Assembly: GCA_928212115.1 (NCBI GenBank)
Contig: CAKMRJ010005745.1
Coordinates: 214,554,621-214,618,620 of the forward strand
From: Lactuca virosa
Lineage: Eukaryota > Streptophyta > Magnoliopsida > Asterales > Asteraceae
Length of the DNA stretch: 64,000 nucleotides
Direction of reading: 5' to 3'
The number at the start of each line of letters is the position of its first letter. Positions within the stretch are counted from its first letter, which is position 1. The notes beneath the pieces were generated by a model, which worked only from the letters and a program-made list of their open reading frames with translations, had not been told where the DNA came from and did no database searches. The position numbers and the translations under genes were made by a program. Positions 11,391-24,156 of the stretch are shown piece by piece.

Positions 11391-12541
11391 GCATACAAGC
11401 ACATACACATACTAGTGTCACACAGACATCGAGTATTCTAACAAAACAGATCATGGGTCGCCATTGGTGCCTTCAACCCGCTAAACATAGTCAAGAAACT
11501 CACCTCACACTGCTGAATCACACTGATAATCCCTGGCTTATGGTTCGACAAATCCCGGAGCTATCAATATCAAGTAACACCCAATTAACAATTGGAGTCA
11601 AAACTATATCCCTCAACCATACTTAGGGTAAAAAGACCATTTTACCCCTTACCTAGCTTGGTCCAAGACTAAAGCCCAAACTTTCATTCTAAAAGGCCCA
11701 AAACCAATTATCCATCCAAGGCCCACTTATGGTCCAATTTTCCAAATTAGGCCCAAATCCTTACATGGGCCTTATCCTAAGGTCCACTAATTTTTTTCCT
11801 AGTCCAAACACCTGCATTCACATGGCCCAACAATGCCCCAAGAAACTAAGCCCAACCATGTGAAGCCCATCAAATTGAGTACGTGGGGTGTACCCAGCAC
11901 GAACGTGCAATGTAGTCGCTTGAGGGCTTGTACGCTAAGCGTACCAGCTTGTATGCCCAGCGTACTCACCCATTCAGCCAAAAATCGATTTCAGTACTTG
12001 ATACTTTAAGCCATAGCTCCAAAACATAGATCTGACTTCCTTGAGCTGGAATATAACGTAAAGTTGCTAACTTTACGTTCATGCATGGCTAAATGAAGCT
12101 GTTAGGCTTAGAAAGGACTTAACAAGTGACTTAATGCATGGATGTAACCAAAAATCTCATAAAGCTTGCACCTTTATGCATAATGAATACAATACAAACT
12201 CAGATCTAAAAGAACAAGCCCTTAAAACGACTTAACTCTTCCATCAACCCAAAAAGGGACCAAAAGAATAACAAAACAACTATGAAGAGGTCTAAACATT
12301 TACAAGCCAAGATTCAAACTTGATACCTCATAAAGCTTGCACAAGAGATGATGATTCTGGATCCAAAACCTTCGCACCAAGCAAGGCAACTTCAACCTTC
12401 TCTACTTCCTTCACAAAGGCAAAAATGGGCACCAAAGTCTTCTTAATAGCTCAAGAACACCACAAAGAGTCTTAAGGGTCGATTTAGGGTTTTTATGGCA
12501 ATAGAGGCTGGTAAAGAGGCCAGCCATGAGAACTTAAGGCC

Positions 12542-12549
12542 TTTATATA
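12542..12549 (-). promoter_or_regulatory. putative TATA box of solo LTR
   Basis: Minus-strand TATATAAA, with six imperfect GTACGC..GCGTAC palindromes within about 200 bp upstream. Assigned by analogy with the other LTRs. Confidence 0.5.
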
Positions 12550-12815
12550 GGGTACAACACCCTAAATTAGGGTTTCAATATCTCTCACGTACGCCCCGCA
12601 TACATAAATGTATGCCCAGCGTACGTGTCCAGAGTCCCGTCCCAACCTCGCATCAATACGCTAAGCGTACCAAGTGGTACGCCCCACGTACTCACTTTAC
12701 AGTTTATACGCTAAGTGTACCAAGTGGTACCCCCCGCGTACTACCCAAGGACCAAATGCAAATCTTTTTAATAACAAGGGCTAAATAAGAAACATACCAT
12801 GATTCAAGTGTTACA

Positions 12816-13880
12816 ATAGGCTTCCTTTTGTTTATAATTTCATAAGGTGTTATGTTAAAACAACAATGAATGAAAGATCGGTTTTACGTAAAGCAAGAAC
12901 TCGAAACCACTTCAGCCCAAAAGTATTGTGGCAAATTCGCATAGCTAAGCATTGTTCTCGCCGCTTCACACAAGGAACGATTTCTCCTTTCGACAACACC
13001 ATTTTGTTATGGTGTGTATGGTGACGAAAAATTATGAGATATGCCCAGGTCAGTCAAAAATGAATCTAGAATTCAATTTTTGAACTCCGTTCCATTATCA
13101 CTCTTTTTCTTATGAACTTTCCTTTTCAAGCTCAATTCAATGTTCTTGATAAAATCAATCATCACTTGAGCCGTTTCAGAATTCTGTTGAAGAAAGAAAA
13201 CCTAAGTAAACCTGGAAAAATCATCAATAATAACTAGTATGTACTTCTTCTTATTGAGAGTCTCAACAGTCGAAGGTCCACGCAAGTCAATGTGAAGAAG
13301 TTCCAAAGGTTCGATGATTTTTGAATCTTTGATGATCGGATGACCTTGACGATATTGTTTTCCCTATTCACATGAAGCAGACAAAGAATCATTATCAAAT
13401 TTTAAAATAGGTAAACCACAAACAAAATCATTAAGAACAAGTTTGTTTAGATTTTTGAAGTTGAGATGAAAAAGACGTCAATGCCATAACTATTGAGGGA
13501 ACACCCACAATAGGTTTCAAGTCAATAGTGAACATGTCTCCCTTTCGTTTTGAATTCATCACAACCTCCTTCATTTCCTTGTTGGAGATAATAATTCCTT
13601 CCTCATCAAATAGAACCTGATTTCTAGTGCCAACAACTAGTTGCAAAACACTAATTATTTTGTGGTTTAGTCCTTCAACATAGGCAACTCGATTCACAGT
13701 GATTTCCCATTCGTTACTTTTCCATAACCTTTGACTTTACACTTGTTTTTATTTCCAAACTTTACAACTCCATCATTGTCCAACTTTTGAATATCATGTA
13801 AATTCTCCTTCCTTCCAGTCATATAACGCGAGTATCCACTATTGATATACCAATTTTCGTCATATTGGTCGTCACATAGA
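12816..13880 (-). pseudogene. copia C GAG-pre-integrase and integrase remnant
   Basis: Minus-strand translation shows a GAG-pre-integrase stretch (13697-13431, with EGLNHKIISVLQL). The integrase core follows with VIIDDFSRFT (about 13230), SDNGTEF (about 13105) and SPYTPQQNGVVERRNRS (about 13020-12980). The D...D...E triad context is recognisable. Integrase inserts the cDNA into the chromosome. Stops (one directly after the SDNGTEFKN motif) and frame breaks make it non-functional. It precedes RT, the diagnostic order of Ty1/copia. Confidence 0.85.
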
Positions 13881-16797
13881 ACTTGCGATCAGTTAGAAGA
13901 ATTTAGGTCCCCAAGACCTTTTGGGTCCTTAGACATTAGTTTGGAACACATTATGCAATGAAGAACCTAAGACCCAATTACAAACTTTCAATTTGAAACT
14001 GTCAATTAAGTCAATTTCATTAGCTTTAGGCATCGAAATGTAATCATGCAATGTGGAAGGTTCAACATTGACTTTCACTTTCTCATCCTTTTTCTGAGAA
14101 GTCTCAACTTTCTTCTTTGGAATTTCATTTCACTTTCGTACTGTGGGAGTTGATTCTTGAGATGATGTACTTCCACTCATTGAATCATTCAAATAGTTCT
14201 CATAGGCAGATTGAATTTTCTCTTGAGAATACTTTCCTGATTGATAGTGTTTCCTTTTCCCTCAATCTAGTGATTGATGTTCTTAACAATACTTCTTCCT
14301 TTTGAGAACGATGCTTTCATCTTTTGTTTCGAATCAGGATTTCGAAAATGTGGATTTTTAGTTTTGAATGGTTCACTTTTCTTTCCTTTAACTGCCAATT
14401 TTTCAAATTCTCTTTTTGGAAATCACCATTTTGGATGATTTTGAAAACGATTTTGATATTGGTTTTGAAAACCAACACCATTTTGTTGAAAAACATTTAT
14501 ATTTTGATCAGAACTTATTTTTGCATGATATGGACCAAAATTCATTTGCCCATGATTTTGAAAAAAATTCCTTTGTCCATTATTTTAAGCAAAACTTCCA
14601 TTTCCATAACTTTGACCAAAACTCCTTTGATCATGGTTTTGAACAAAACTGTTTTGTCTAATATTTTGATCATTTCTTTGAAAATCATTTGATCGAAATT
14701 GACTTTGGACATAGTTTCGACTCTTTTGAAAACCACTTCGTTTTTTAGATTGTTTGTTTTGAAAGTTCTTTGCATTTTGTGAATACTTCTTAGCTGATTC
14801 AAAGGATTTGGTTGAAAAGCCTTTTTATTGTGAAAAACTTTATCATTTTTCCAATATGCTTTATTTTGAGGTTTTGATTTCGAAATTCCTTCATCACAAG
14901 CCAATTTTTCAACACTTTCTTTGAAAGTTTGTGTTTTCATAGTTTGATGTTTTGAATCATTGGTTAGAGACTTAACACCTTTTTCTTTGTATCTATTATC
15001 AACAACTGGTTTTTCTGTTTTCACAACCAAAACACATTTTTGTCTATTTTGTTGTTGAAAAGTTTTTGAATTTTTGTTCAAACCATTTTTTATTGTGTTT
15101 TGATTTGAATAAAAACCTTCATTCGTCACACCTTCATTGTCTTCCTTTATCAATTTGTTCAATTCTGGAGTCACATTATCACCATTTCCTTTGGTGACAA
15201 AGACTTGATTTGGAAACACAACCTCTTCTGAATCCTTGAACCTAGGATAAACCACTGAATTCGATTCAAGATAATGTTTTCCTTTATTCTTCAACACATT
15301 CGAATACTCCTTAGAGTCATCGAATACTTGTTCTACTACAACTCTTGGAATTGGTTTCTTATTCGAAACTTCGTCATCATCACTCATATAATCTTCAACC
15401 ACAACATGATCATAAGGATCACAGCCTTTGGATGTTGAAGGTCGGTCACTGTTTACTTTCGACATCGAATCATTATATTTTTCTTTGACTTTAGCCAATG
15501 AATTAACATTAATGACAGACAATCGTGAGCAATCGACACACTCCTCAGCCTCAGTTTCACTGACATTGTCATAATTATCTTCGATAATAGCAAAATTTGT
15601 TAAGATCCAAGTGTCGATTTCTCAGTCATGTTCAAAATCTTGACTTGTTTGTTTTTAGTTAAGGTCTCATTCACAATATGCACAAGATCATCAGCATTCA
15701 AATGTTCATTAATATTTATAATCCCATATGCCTATGAATCATTTGGAACTTTATCATAATCTGCTATCTTGCTTTCACAGTCATATGTAGTTTTGTCTAT
15801 TTGTTCTCTTTTAAAAGAAAGAAAAAGAAGTAGCTTTCGATGTTGTTCACTACAAATCTTAGCATAATGATGAAGTTCAGTCATTTTAGCATACAATCTC
15901 CTAGAAGAATTACAATAAATGTTGTGATTTTTAACAAGCATAATGTTGTCCATATGAATAGAATCCCTTTCAATCAACAAATTTGTGATTCTTAAGTCTA
16001 AAGATTTTGTTACACCCTTCTTTTCTTCAAACTTATTCTTACCTTCATAGTAACATGTCATTAACATAAGCACATGTATTATCAAATTCAGATAAAATAT
16101 CATTATAAGAAGATGAAGGAATTTTAAATGAGTTAAGAAGATCACGTACCTTAGCAGTCATCAGTGATTTTGTCGAGTCGGTGGACATGAAACACCGGTC
16201 AGTTATCTCTTCATCACTCATCTCATCCAAAGCAACTTTCTCCACGTCATCTTCCTCCAATTTTGCATACATGGCTCCATGAGTCAGGTTCCGCATCTCA
16301 TCATCATCTGATCCAAAAGACCAGATCTAATAAGTTCCTTTTTCTTCGTCACCTCCTCTCACCACCAAAGAAACACCCTTAGTTCGATCTTCAATCTCCT
16401 CTATCTTCTCAGCATAATACGCTTCATCCTTAACTTTCTCCTTCTTCTCTTCTTTATTCTTGAGCATGCAGTCCTTTGCCAGATGATTCGACCTATTGCA
16501 GTAGTTACAATCATAACCTGAGTTTCCTTTCAGCTTCAACTCCTTCTTCTACTTCTCATAAGTACTCTGAACCTCTTTCTTCTCCACTTTCGACTCATCT
16601 TTCACACTTTTTCCAGTCGAAAACACATTCTTGGTCTCAGAATTGTTCTTAAAGTTTCCATTGAAAGACTTCATGAAGAATTTCTTCATCTTGTTGTTCG
16701 AGTAGTTTCCTGATTCAAATTGCGAAATATTTTGAATCGGAACGAACGACTCAAAAAAATGAATAACATGAGAAAGTTGTAATCGATTGAGAGAATC
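13881..16797 (-). pseudogene. copia C gag C-terminal part and spacer
   Basis: The zinc knuckle CNYCNRSNHLAKDC lies at about 16520-16465 and is followed by an acidic, coiled-coil-like region (16296-15732). A long Asn/Lys-rich spacer follows (15522-14542, 326 codons open, with a degenerate Met/Asp/Phe-rich C-terminal stretch). Such long spacers between the knuckle and GAG-pre-integrase occur in plant copia polyproteins. The conserved N-terminal half of gag is absent. 14100-14540 has no open frame. Confidence 0.72.
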
Positions 16798-19243
16798 TGT
16801 GACATCCCCATTTTCACGGCTAGAAAAGACCGATTTTGTTTATGCTTGTTTGAAAATCAGAGTAACATTTTAAATAAAAGTGTTGCGGAATTTGTCCCAA
16901 AACAAAATACGATAAAGATTTATCAAAAGCATTTCCAAGGAAATGTATTTCATTAAAAGACTCGGGATGTCATGTTCGATACAGATCAAAAGCATAAACA
17001 TTACAATATAAGCCTTACTACATTATTTCATATCTACAGGCCTATGTCCGTATCCCTCATCCAAAACACCACATTTATGCTCGAGCGCCACTACCTGTAA
17101 TACATGAAACTGAGTGGGTCAGGCTTGGGAGCCTGGTGAGCACATAGGGTTTTCAACCCACAATAAATAAGTTTATTAATTTCATCGATCAACAATAACC
17201 CGATTACCCGTTCCCGTTATCCTCACTTTACGTCCCTAAACACCTATCATAAGGGACCTAGCCTAAGGATCATCATCGGGATGGACACTACTGCTAAGGG
17301 GGGGTTCCTCGGCAATAAATGTCCTAAAGGCAACCATGAGGGGGATGGAGTACACCGGTGAACACATCGTTCACAAACACCTACAGGTTGCGAGCCTGCT
17401 AGCGTTCCACTGGACTGTCTAGAAGAGTCTGTGGTCGTCATCTATACTCCGCTAGATGACTGGATCACCAACAACATCGAGGCCTCTCATCATTTTATCA
17501 CACATCGTCTTATTACATCTACCCATGTTTTACCCCAACATTTTTGTAGATATAAAATACATATACAGTTTAAATCATGAAAAACGTGTATAAAATCATT
17601 CATCCAACATAGACAGCAAGTATTCAGATAATATGCACACATAGCACGTAATTTATATAAAATACTTCATATATATGTGTAAGATGAAAGTAACTATGCA
17701 CTCACCTGATTAGGTGGTGACTCGGTACTTGAACAGCACTTCGTTATCTCAAAACAATTTTTCCTTGACCAAAACCTAGTATCAATACCACTAGAGTTTA
17801 GTTTTAACGTTAACCGCGACTAATTAATAGTCTAGCTATTATTATTATTATATAAGCGTTAAATAACACTCAATATAACTCATAATAATAGCCCAAATAA
17901 TTATTTTAAGGACCTAATAACATTACTATAATTATTTAAAAGTTATATTAAAAATTGCGTAGGCGTAGCTCACTTACAGCGGATTTTAAAGAAAACCGGG
18001 CTTTGCTCGGAGCAGCGTTTCCGAACCGAAAGACCCTTTTTCTCGGGACTCCGGGAGCCTCGGGGCTTCCTTAGGGTGCTAGGGATTTTTCCTAGGGTTT
18101 AGAGGGTTAAAATGGGTTAGAGAGAGAAAGTAGTGAGAGAAAGAATGAGTTTTGGTGTGATTTCCTCGGCAGCCCTCGCATGGTATTTATAGGGGTCGAA
18201 CTTCGGATCTACGCGGGGCGTTCAGGAAGTTACGCGGGGCGTAACTTCGGATAAGGTCACCAGCTGGCTCGCACTCGCAAGAGGGTCAGGTCCGAAGGTA
18301 CACTGGGAGTACCAGCCTTGGACGCGGGGCGTAGGGCGAAGGCGAGGCGACATGGCGTTCATCGGATGCGAGACCGTGGGGAGCAAGCAACGGCTAGGAT
18401 TGAGCCACGTCATCGCGTCTTGCATCAGATTTCGCAAATTGCACTCTCGACTTTAAAATTCGTAACGTTCACATACGAGCTCCGTTTTTGACGTTCTTTA
18501 TATCCACGCGTAGGCGGGAATGTACTCTACAACTTTCGTTTATACTCCGTCGGCTAATTTTGACTTTATTTTAGAAGTTATATTTTTAACAGGCCGGAAC
18601 AGGATTGGTCCGTTAAAAATTCATAACTTCTTCATCCGACGTCCGTTTTCGTCTGTCTTTTTATCGTTATGCTACTATTAACGAGATCTTCGATTCTCGT
18701 TTAGGTTGTGTCGGCTAAAAACCGCTCGATCTAATATTCGAACTTCGGGCTGTACACTGCTAAGCCGAAACTTCGAAAAATCATAACTTCCTCATACGAA
18801 GTCAGGTTTGGGCGTTCTTTTTGTGGACGCTCTCGGTTTAACGTTTTCTACGACTTTCGTTTAGATCGCTAAGGCTAAAAATCTCTTTATCGTAAATTCA
18901 CTATTTACGCTTCCCGGTGTCGTGCCGGTTCCGTCGTGAAACTTCGACGGGTCATAACTTCTTCGTTACATCTCGGATTTCGGCGTTCTTTATATCTCCA
19001 GAATTCTTGTTTCGACCACTACAACTTTATGTAAGGATATCGGGCTTATCTCATACTTTAATTTTGACGCTTATTTTTATTCTTTATTAATTATACATTT
19101 ATAATTAAATAATAAGCACATAAATTCACATAATTCACAAAAATACTCAAATATTTCATCTTTATTACATCAAAAGAGTTACAATAGTTGACCTAGACTA
19201 TTACATCGTCTAAAATGCTTAGCCCCGAAACCCGGGCGTTACA
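16798..19243 (-). repeat. gypsy B 3' LTR (2446 bp)
   Basis: TG...CA ends. TATA at 18184-18191 on the minus strand. Immediately upstream of TATA are ACGCGGGGCGT-type palindromic motifs (18210-18335). U3 then contains four diverged units of about 160 bp (starting near 18459, 18608, 18776 and 18951 on the plus strand), each with CATAACTTC, CGTTCTTT and ACTTTCGTTTA-like blocks. Donor CAG|GTGAGT at 17705 and acceptor TTACAG|GTAG ending at 17095 outline a 611-nt leader intron. Confidence 0.93.
18184..18191 (-). promoter_or_regulatory. TATA box, gypsy B 3' LTR
   Basis: Minus-strand TATAAATA, conserved in the sister LTR (25539-25546) and in the 58744-61411 LTR (60297-60304). Confidence 0.65.
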
Positions 19244-19262
19244 ATTCTCTCCCCCTTAGGAT
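19244..19262 (-). other. polypurine tract, gypsy B
   Basis: Minus-strand CCTAAGGGGGAGAGAAT directly abuts the 3' LTR start (TGTAACGCCC). This purine run primes plus-strand DNA synthesis during reverse transcription. Confidence 0.85.
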
Positions 19263-19277
19263 GATTCCGTCCCGGAA

Positions 19278-20516
19278 TCATGCGTCAGCAAACAGATGCG
19301 GATAGCGACTCATCATGTCATCCTCTGTTTCCCAAGTGAGATTCAGCCCATTCGAATGTTTCCACTGGACTAGCACTAAGTCGACCATCTTCCGTCGTAA
19401 CTTCTTAGTCATACGGTCAACAATTGCCTCGGGCTCTTCAATCAGCCTCTTGTTCTCATCCATCCTTAACTCTGAGATCGGAATTATGTCGGGAACTTCT
19501 CCCGTGAATTTCCTCAGATAACACACATGGAAGGTGTTACGAATACCATCGCGTTCTTCGGGCAATTCCAGCTTGTAAGCTTGGTTCCCAATCTTCTGAA
19601 GAACTTTGAACGGTCCAATAAACCTTGGACTTAGCTTTCCTCGTTTTCCGAATCTTATAAGTCCCTTCCACGGTGAGACCTTAAGAAAAACCGAATCCCC
19701 AACTTCGAAGGTCATTTGGTCGTCTTTTCTTGTCAGCATAACTCTTCTGACGATCCTGAGCTGCTAACATTCTTTCCCTGATCACTTTCAGCTTCTCAGC
19801 AATCTCATGGACTATCTCGGGGCCCATAAACTGCTTTTCTCCGGCCTCAATCCAACAAGACGGCGTACGACACTTCTGTCCGTACAAGGCTTGATAAGGT
19901 GCCATCTTGATGCTCGAGTGGAAACTACTGTTGTAGGAAAATTCTACCAGAGGTAAGTGTTCATCCCAGTTACCTTGGAACTCGAGGGTACATGCTCTCA
20001 ACATATCTTCAAGCGTTTGAATCGTTCTCCGCTCTGACCATCAGTCTGCGGATGGTAGGCCGTACTCAAACACAACTTCGTACCCAATTCCTCTTGTAGA
20101 CTTATCCAAAACCTTGACGTGAAACGACTATCACGATCTGATACAATCGTTAGAGGAACACCGTGAAGCCTCACAATTTCCTTCACGTAAGCATTTGCAA
20201 GCTTATCCATAGACCACCTTTCGTTGACAGCTATGAAGTGTGCACTCTTTGTGAAACGATCCACGACCACCCAAATCATGTCGTGACCGTTCTTCGTCCT
20301 GGGTAGTTTAGTCACAAAATCCATGGTGATGTCTTCCCATTTACCCATGGGTACAGGTAAGGGTTCTAAACTCCCATATGGTTTCTGATGTTGTGCCTTA
20401 ACTCTCGCACATGTTACACACTCGGCCACATACTTCGCAACATCGAGCTTCATCGTCGGCCACCAGTAGTAGGGTTTTAGGTCCCTATACATTTTTGTGC
20501 TACCGGGATGAATCAA
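19278..20516 (-). pseudogene. gypsy B integrase with C-terminal chromodomain-like end
   Basis: The zinc-binding H-H-C-C module (MIHPGSTKMYRDL ... CVTCARVK) leads into the core with DFVTKLP, VVDRFTKSAHF, SDRDSRFTSRFW and YHPQTDGQS. The GPF motif follows (RFIGPFKVLQKIG, near 19600), then a terminal WKHSNGLNLTWETEDD...YPHLF segment of the kind seen in plant chromoviruses. The core integrates cDNA, and the terminal module can bias target choice to particular chromatin. Single-base shifts near 20520, 20020 and 19700 break it into three frames, so it cannot be translated as one protein. Confidence 0.9.
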
Positions 20517-22218
20517 AGTACATGGTCTTGTGAGCTTCTTCCATCAGAAGATCTCTTATTCCTCCCGTCTTAGGTACCCAAATCCGATCTTGGAATACCT
20601 TCAGTCTTTGACGGTTTGTACCGAATACCAACGTCCTTCCCAAACGTTCTTCCTTCCGGTCATTCTTTTCTGAAGCTTCTTCTTGAGCTTTCTTGATACT
20701 TTCCACAATCGTCGAGACAACTTCTATTCTCAACGCTCTTGGCCTTTTCCTTTCAAGATTGACTTTCCGACTGAGGGCATCAGCAACAACATTTGCCTTA
20801 CCAGGGTGGTAAAGTATCTCACAGTCATAGTCTTTGAGTAATTCTAGCCAGCGTCGTTGTCTCATGTTTAATTCCTTCTGATTAAAGAGATACTGGAGAC
20901 TCTTATGATCAGTGAAAAGTTTGCACTTCGTTCCATAGAGGTAATGCCTCCATATCTTTAGAGCAAAAACTACCGCTGCCAACTCCAAATCGTGAGTGGG
21001 GTAGTTCTTTTCGTGCTCCTTCAATTGTCGAGATGCGTATGCTATCACCTTTTCTCTTTGGGTCAGAACACAACCCAACCCGACTCCAGATGTGTCACTA
21101 TAGACCGCAAAGTCTTCAGCTCCATCGGGTAGAGAAAGAATCGGTGCTTCACATAATTTCTTCTTTAGCTTCTCGAATGCTTCTTCGTGCTTCTCACTCC
21201 ATGTATAAGTAGCTCCTTTGTGGGTCAAAGCTGTCAATGGAGCAGCTATCGAAGAAAAGCCTTGGATAAATCGTCGGTAGTATCCGGCTAATCCTAGAAA
21301 GCTTCGAATCTCTGTGGGACTCTTTGGACGTTCCCACTTCATCACAGCTTCGATTTTTGCTGGGTCGACCATTATTCCCTCCTGGCTAACCACATAACCC
21401 AAGAATTGGACTTCTCGGATCCAAAAATCACACTTTGAGAACTTTGCATACAGTTTCGCCTTATTCAAGACTTCTAACACTTCTCGTAGATGTTGGCCAT
21501 GCTCCTCCTGGCTTTTCGAGTAGATGAGAATGTCGTCGATGAACACTATCACGGATTTATCGAGGAATGGTTTACAAACCTTGTTCATCATATCCATGAA
21601 TGCTGCTGGAGCATTGGTTAGTCCAAATGACATAACCAAGAACTCGTAGTGTCCATATCTTGTTCTGAATGCAGTCTTCTCGATATCCTGCTCTCTCACC
21701 TTCAGCTGATGATATCCTAACCTAAGATCGATCTTTGAGAAATAGCTCGAACCTTGCAGCTGATCGAATAGGTCATCAATCCTTGGCAATGGATACTTGT
21801 TCTTCACTGTTGCCTTTTTCAGCTCTCGGTAGTCTATACACATTCTCATGCTTCCGTCTTTCTTCTTCACGAATAGCACCGATGCTCCCCAGGGTGATGA
21901 ACTAGGTCAAATGAAACCGTTCTCCAACAACTCCTGAAGTTGCGTCATAAGCTCTTTCATCTCCGTCGGTCCTAATCGGTAAGGTGCTTTCGCTATTGGT
22001 GTTGTACCTGGTAACAAGTCTATTCGGAACTCTACTTGTCTATCAGGCGGTAATCCGGGAAGATCTTCGGGAAAGACTTCCGGATAATCACACACAACCG
22101 GTATATTCTGCACCTCTTTCTTTTCCTTCTTAGCATCGATTACGAATGCTAAGTATGATGCACATCCCCTGGACAAACATTTTCTGGCTTTCATCAGGGA
22201 GATGATTCCAGAATTTAC
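20500..22218 (-). pseudogene. gypsy B reverse transcriptase-RNase H
   Basis: The 459-codon frame at 21879-20500 contains FVKKKDGSMRMCIDYREL, FSKIDLRLGYHQL, FGLTNAPAAFM, the catalytic VIVFIDDILIYS and FLGLAGYYRRFI. RNase H follows with YSDTSGVGLGCVL, YASRQLKEHE, LELAAVVFALK and FTDHKSL. The upstream piece 22194-21907 carries EFRIDLLPGTTPIAKAPYR in the same frame, separated by a TGA at 21907-21909 where CGA is expected. Catalytic residues appear intact, so only stops and shifts disable it. The C-terminal part runs into the frameshift before integrase. Confidence 0.93.
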
Positions 22219-23814
22219 TCAGCGTTTGTCCCCGTACACCATAAATGACTCTTTTCCGGGTAAGTTTACCCTTACTATCTTCTTTCGGCATTGAATCTCA
22301 GCATCGTTGGCGCTAAGCCAATCCATTCCCAGAACGATGTCGAAACCGTTCAATTCTATGGGTAACAGCTCCTTGTGGAATTCATTTCCGTTTAGGTCAA
22401 TGACGATGTTCTTAATACGATTACTAACAGGTACGAATTTGCCATTGGCAACTTCCACAATTAGGGCATTATCAAGTTTTTCTATAGGCAATGCTAATTT
22501 CCCACCAAATTTATGCGACACAAAGGAGTAGTTGGCTCCGGAATCAAATATTATATTGGCAGGCAATCCATTTACAAGAAAGGTACCTGAAGCGACGTCT
22601 GTTGCCTCCTTTGCAGCCTCGAGCGTCATCTGGAAGGCTCTTGCCTTCGGCTTCGGTGGAATGTTGGGTCTTCCTGCTTCCTTCTTCTTCGGGCAGTCTC
22701 TCGAAATGTGCCCTTCCTCGTTGCACTCATAACAGACCTTCTTAGTGAACGTGCACTCGTTGGCATAGTGCCCAGGTTTTCCACATTTGAAACAAGTGAC
22801 TCCTCCGTCACATTTCCCCTGGTGCTTCTTCTTGCACTTGTCGCACTATTTGGCTTCACCTCCTCCAGACTTCTGCGTGCCAGACCTTGAGAACTTGCTT
22901 TTCTTGCTGAATTTCGATGACCCATCAAATTTCCTTTTCTCTCCCACCTCCGCTCTCTCCAGACCCTTCTCTCGTATCTGGATCTCCACATTCTTAGCAG
23001 CCCAGATTGCGGCTTTCAGAGTGGTTGTTTGCTTGACCATTGGACCGAAGTCCGCTGGTAATCCGAGGGCAAACTTGTTAACCTTGGAGAGTTCAGTTGG
23101 GACGAGGTGAGGAACAAACTTCATTTTCTCTGTAAAGCTTGCAGCGTATTCAGTAACGCTCATTCTTCCCTTCTTCAGATTCTGGAATTCGTTGTTGATC
23201 TCCAGAAGATCCTGCGCAGAGCAGTATTGCATCTTTAACTGCACCAGAAAATTCTCCCACGACATCTTGCTCGCTTCTCCTTTGGGCATTGAATCAGCTA
23301 GTAGCTTCCACCAGCTTAGTACTCCAGATTTCAACAGAGGAACCGCAAGAGCGGCCTTCTGCCTGTTGCTACACTCGCAACTCTCAAACATCGTTTCCAT
23401 CTCGGAGATCCAGTTCATGAATTCCACCGGCGTCGGGCTTCCAGATAGACACGGTGGTTTAGATGCCATGAAATCCTTGTATTTGCATCCACGTCCGTCA
23501 TTTCCTCCATCCTGGTGGTTTTGCCTAACTGTCGGTGGGTTGGCTTGACCAACAGTCCCACTGTAGTTTCCTCCTTCAGACGGCCCATCATTCAGCTCGG
23601 GCTCTACGATTGGTATGGTAGCTTCCTCGCGATTTTGTTGGAGCAAACGCCTGGTTTCCTCCATTTGACGATCCAACATCATCTGGATCATCGCTTGCAC
23701 TCCGGTCATCGTGATTGGCTCAAGAATATCTGCTACAACAGGTATTTGCTGAATCACTGGGGCTTGATTCCTATTCCCATTTGCATTCCCAGCCCCACTG
23801 CGGGTTCTTGCCAT
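22219..23814 (-). pseudogene. gypsy B gag-protease
   Basis: The start at 23814 (MARTRSGAGNANGNRN) gives 322 codons of gag, including a retrotransposon-gag domain (FMNWISEMETMFESC, SWENFLVQLKMQYC, MSVTEYAASF). It ends at TAG 22846-22848. The same frame continues with three Cys/His boxes (CDKCKKKHQGKC, CFKCGKPGHYANEC, CYECNEEGHISRDC). The aspartic protease follows (NIIFDSGANYSFVS, VLGMDWLSANDAE) and ends at TGA 22219-22221. The frame is shared with RT, so gag-pol was a single ORF and the amber lies inside gag just before the zinc knuckles. Confidence 0.92.
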
Positions 23815-24142
23815 CTTGATCTATACACCGAATAAGGTGAATTTAGATCTTTATTTAGGATAGTCGTTTAAACCGTCCTTATCACTCCGAAACGTTTACA
23901 TGTTAGTTCTAATATCGTAGTTGTACGTTTAGAATCCTAAACACATAAGGTTTCCAGATCCGGTCGGCAACAGACCATAGATCCGAACAATTAACAGCAC
24001 ATAAGGCATAAAGCATTTAGCACATAAAAGCATTTTAGGCATAATTCCTAAAATAAGCTAGTGCTCACATCTCACCATCATCGCTTAGCATTCTAAGTTT
24101 AAGTCTAGAAATCCTACAAATTCCTAGTTCGCTTAAACTAAT
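23815..24142 (-). other. gypsy B leader
   Basis: Short untranslated interval between the primer site and the gag start. No ORF or further structure recognised. Confidence 0.7.
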
Positions 24143-24154
24143 GCTCTGATACCA
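24143..24154 (-). other. primer-binding site, gypsy B
   Basis: Minus-strand TGGTATCAGAGC, a perfect initiator tRNA-Met site, two bases from the 5' LTR boundary at 24157. Confidence 0.95.
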
Positions 24155-24156
24155 AC

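Larger units (their letters stand above)
10852..12815 (-). repeat. solo gypsy-type LTR inside copia C (1964 bp)
   Basis: The plus strand runs TGAAACATCCC to GTGTTACA, with no internal region on either side. The flanks are TTAGG (10847-10851) and ATAGG (12816-12820), a near-perfect 5-bp target duplication. The copia polyprotein resumes directly on both sides. Minus-strand TATATAAA is at 12542-12549. GTACGC..GCGTAC palindromes lie upstream of it (12590-12745) and downstream (11880-11970). Donor G|GTGAGT at 11503 and acceptor TTTTAG|GTAC ending at 11049 outline a 455-nt leader intron. It holds an ATAACGGGCCCCGCCC minisatellite (about 11120-11390). Confidence 0.88.

Noticed and set aside
14324..14692. 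Plus-strand Ile/Leu-rich ORF resembling membrane segments
   Set aside because: Antisense to the low-complexity Met/Lys/Asp spacer of copia C, so composition alone explains it.
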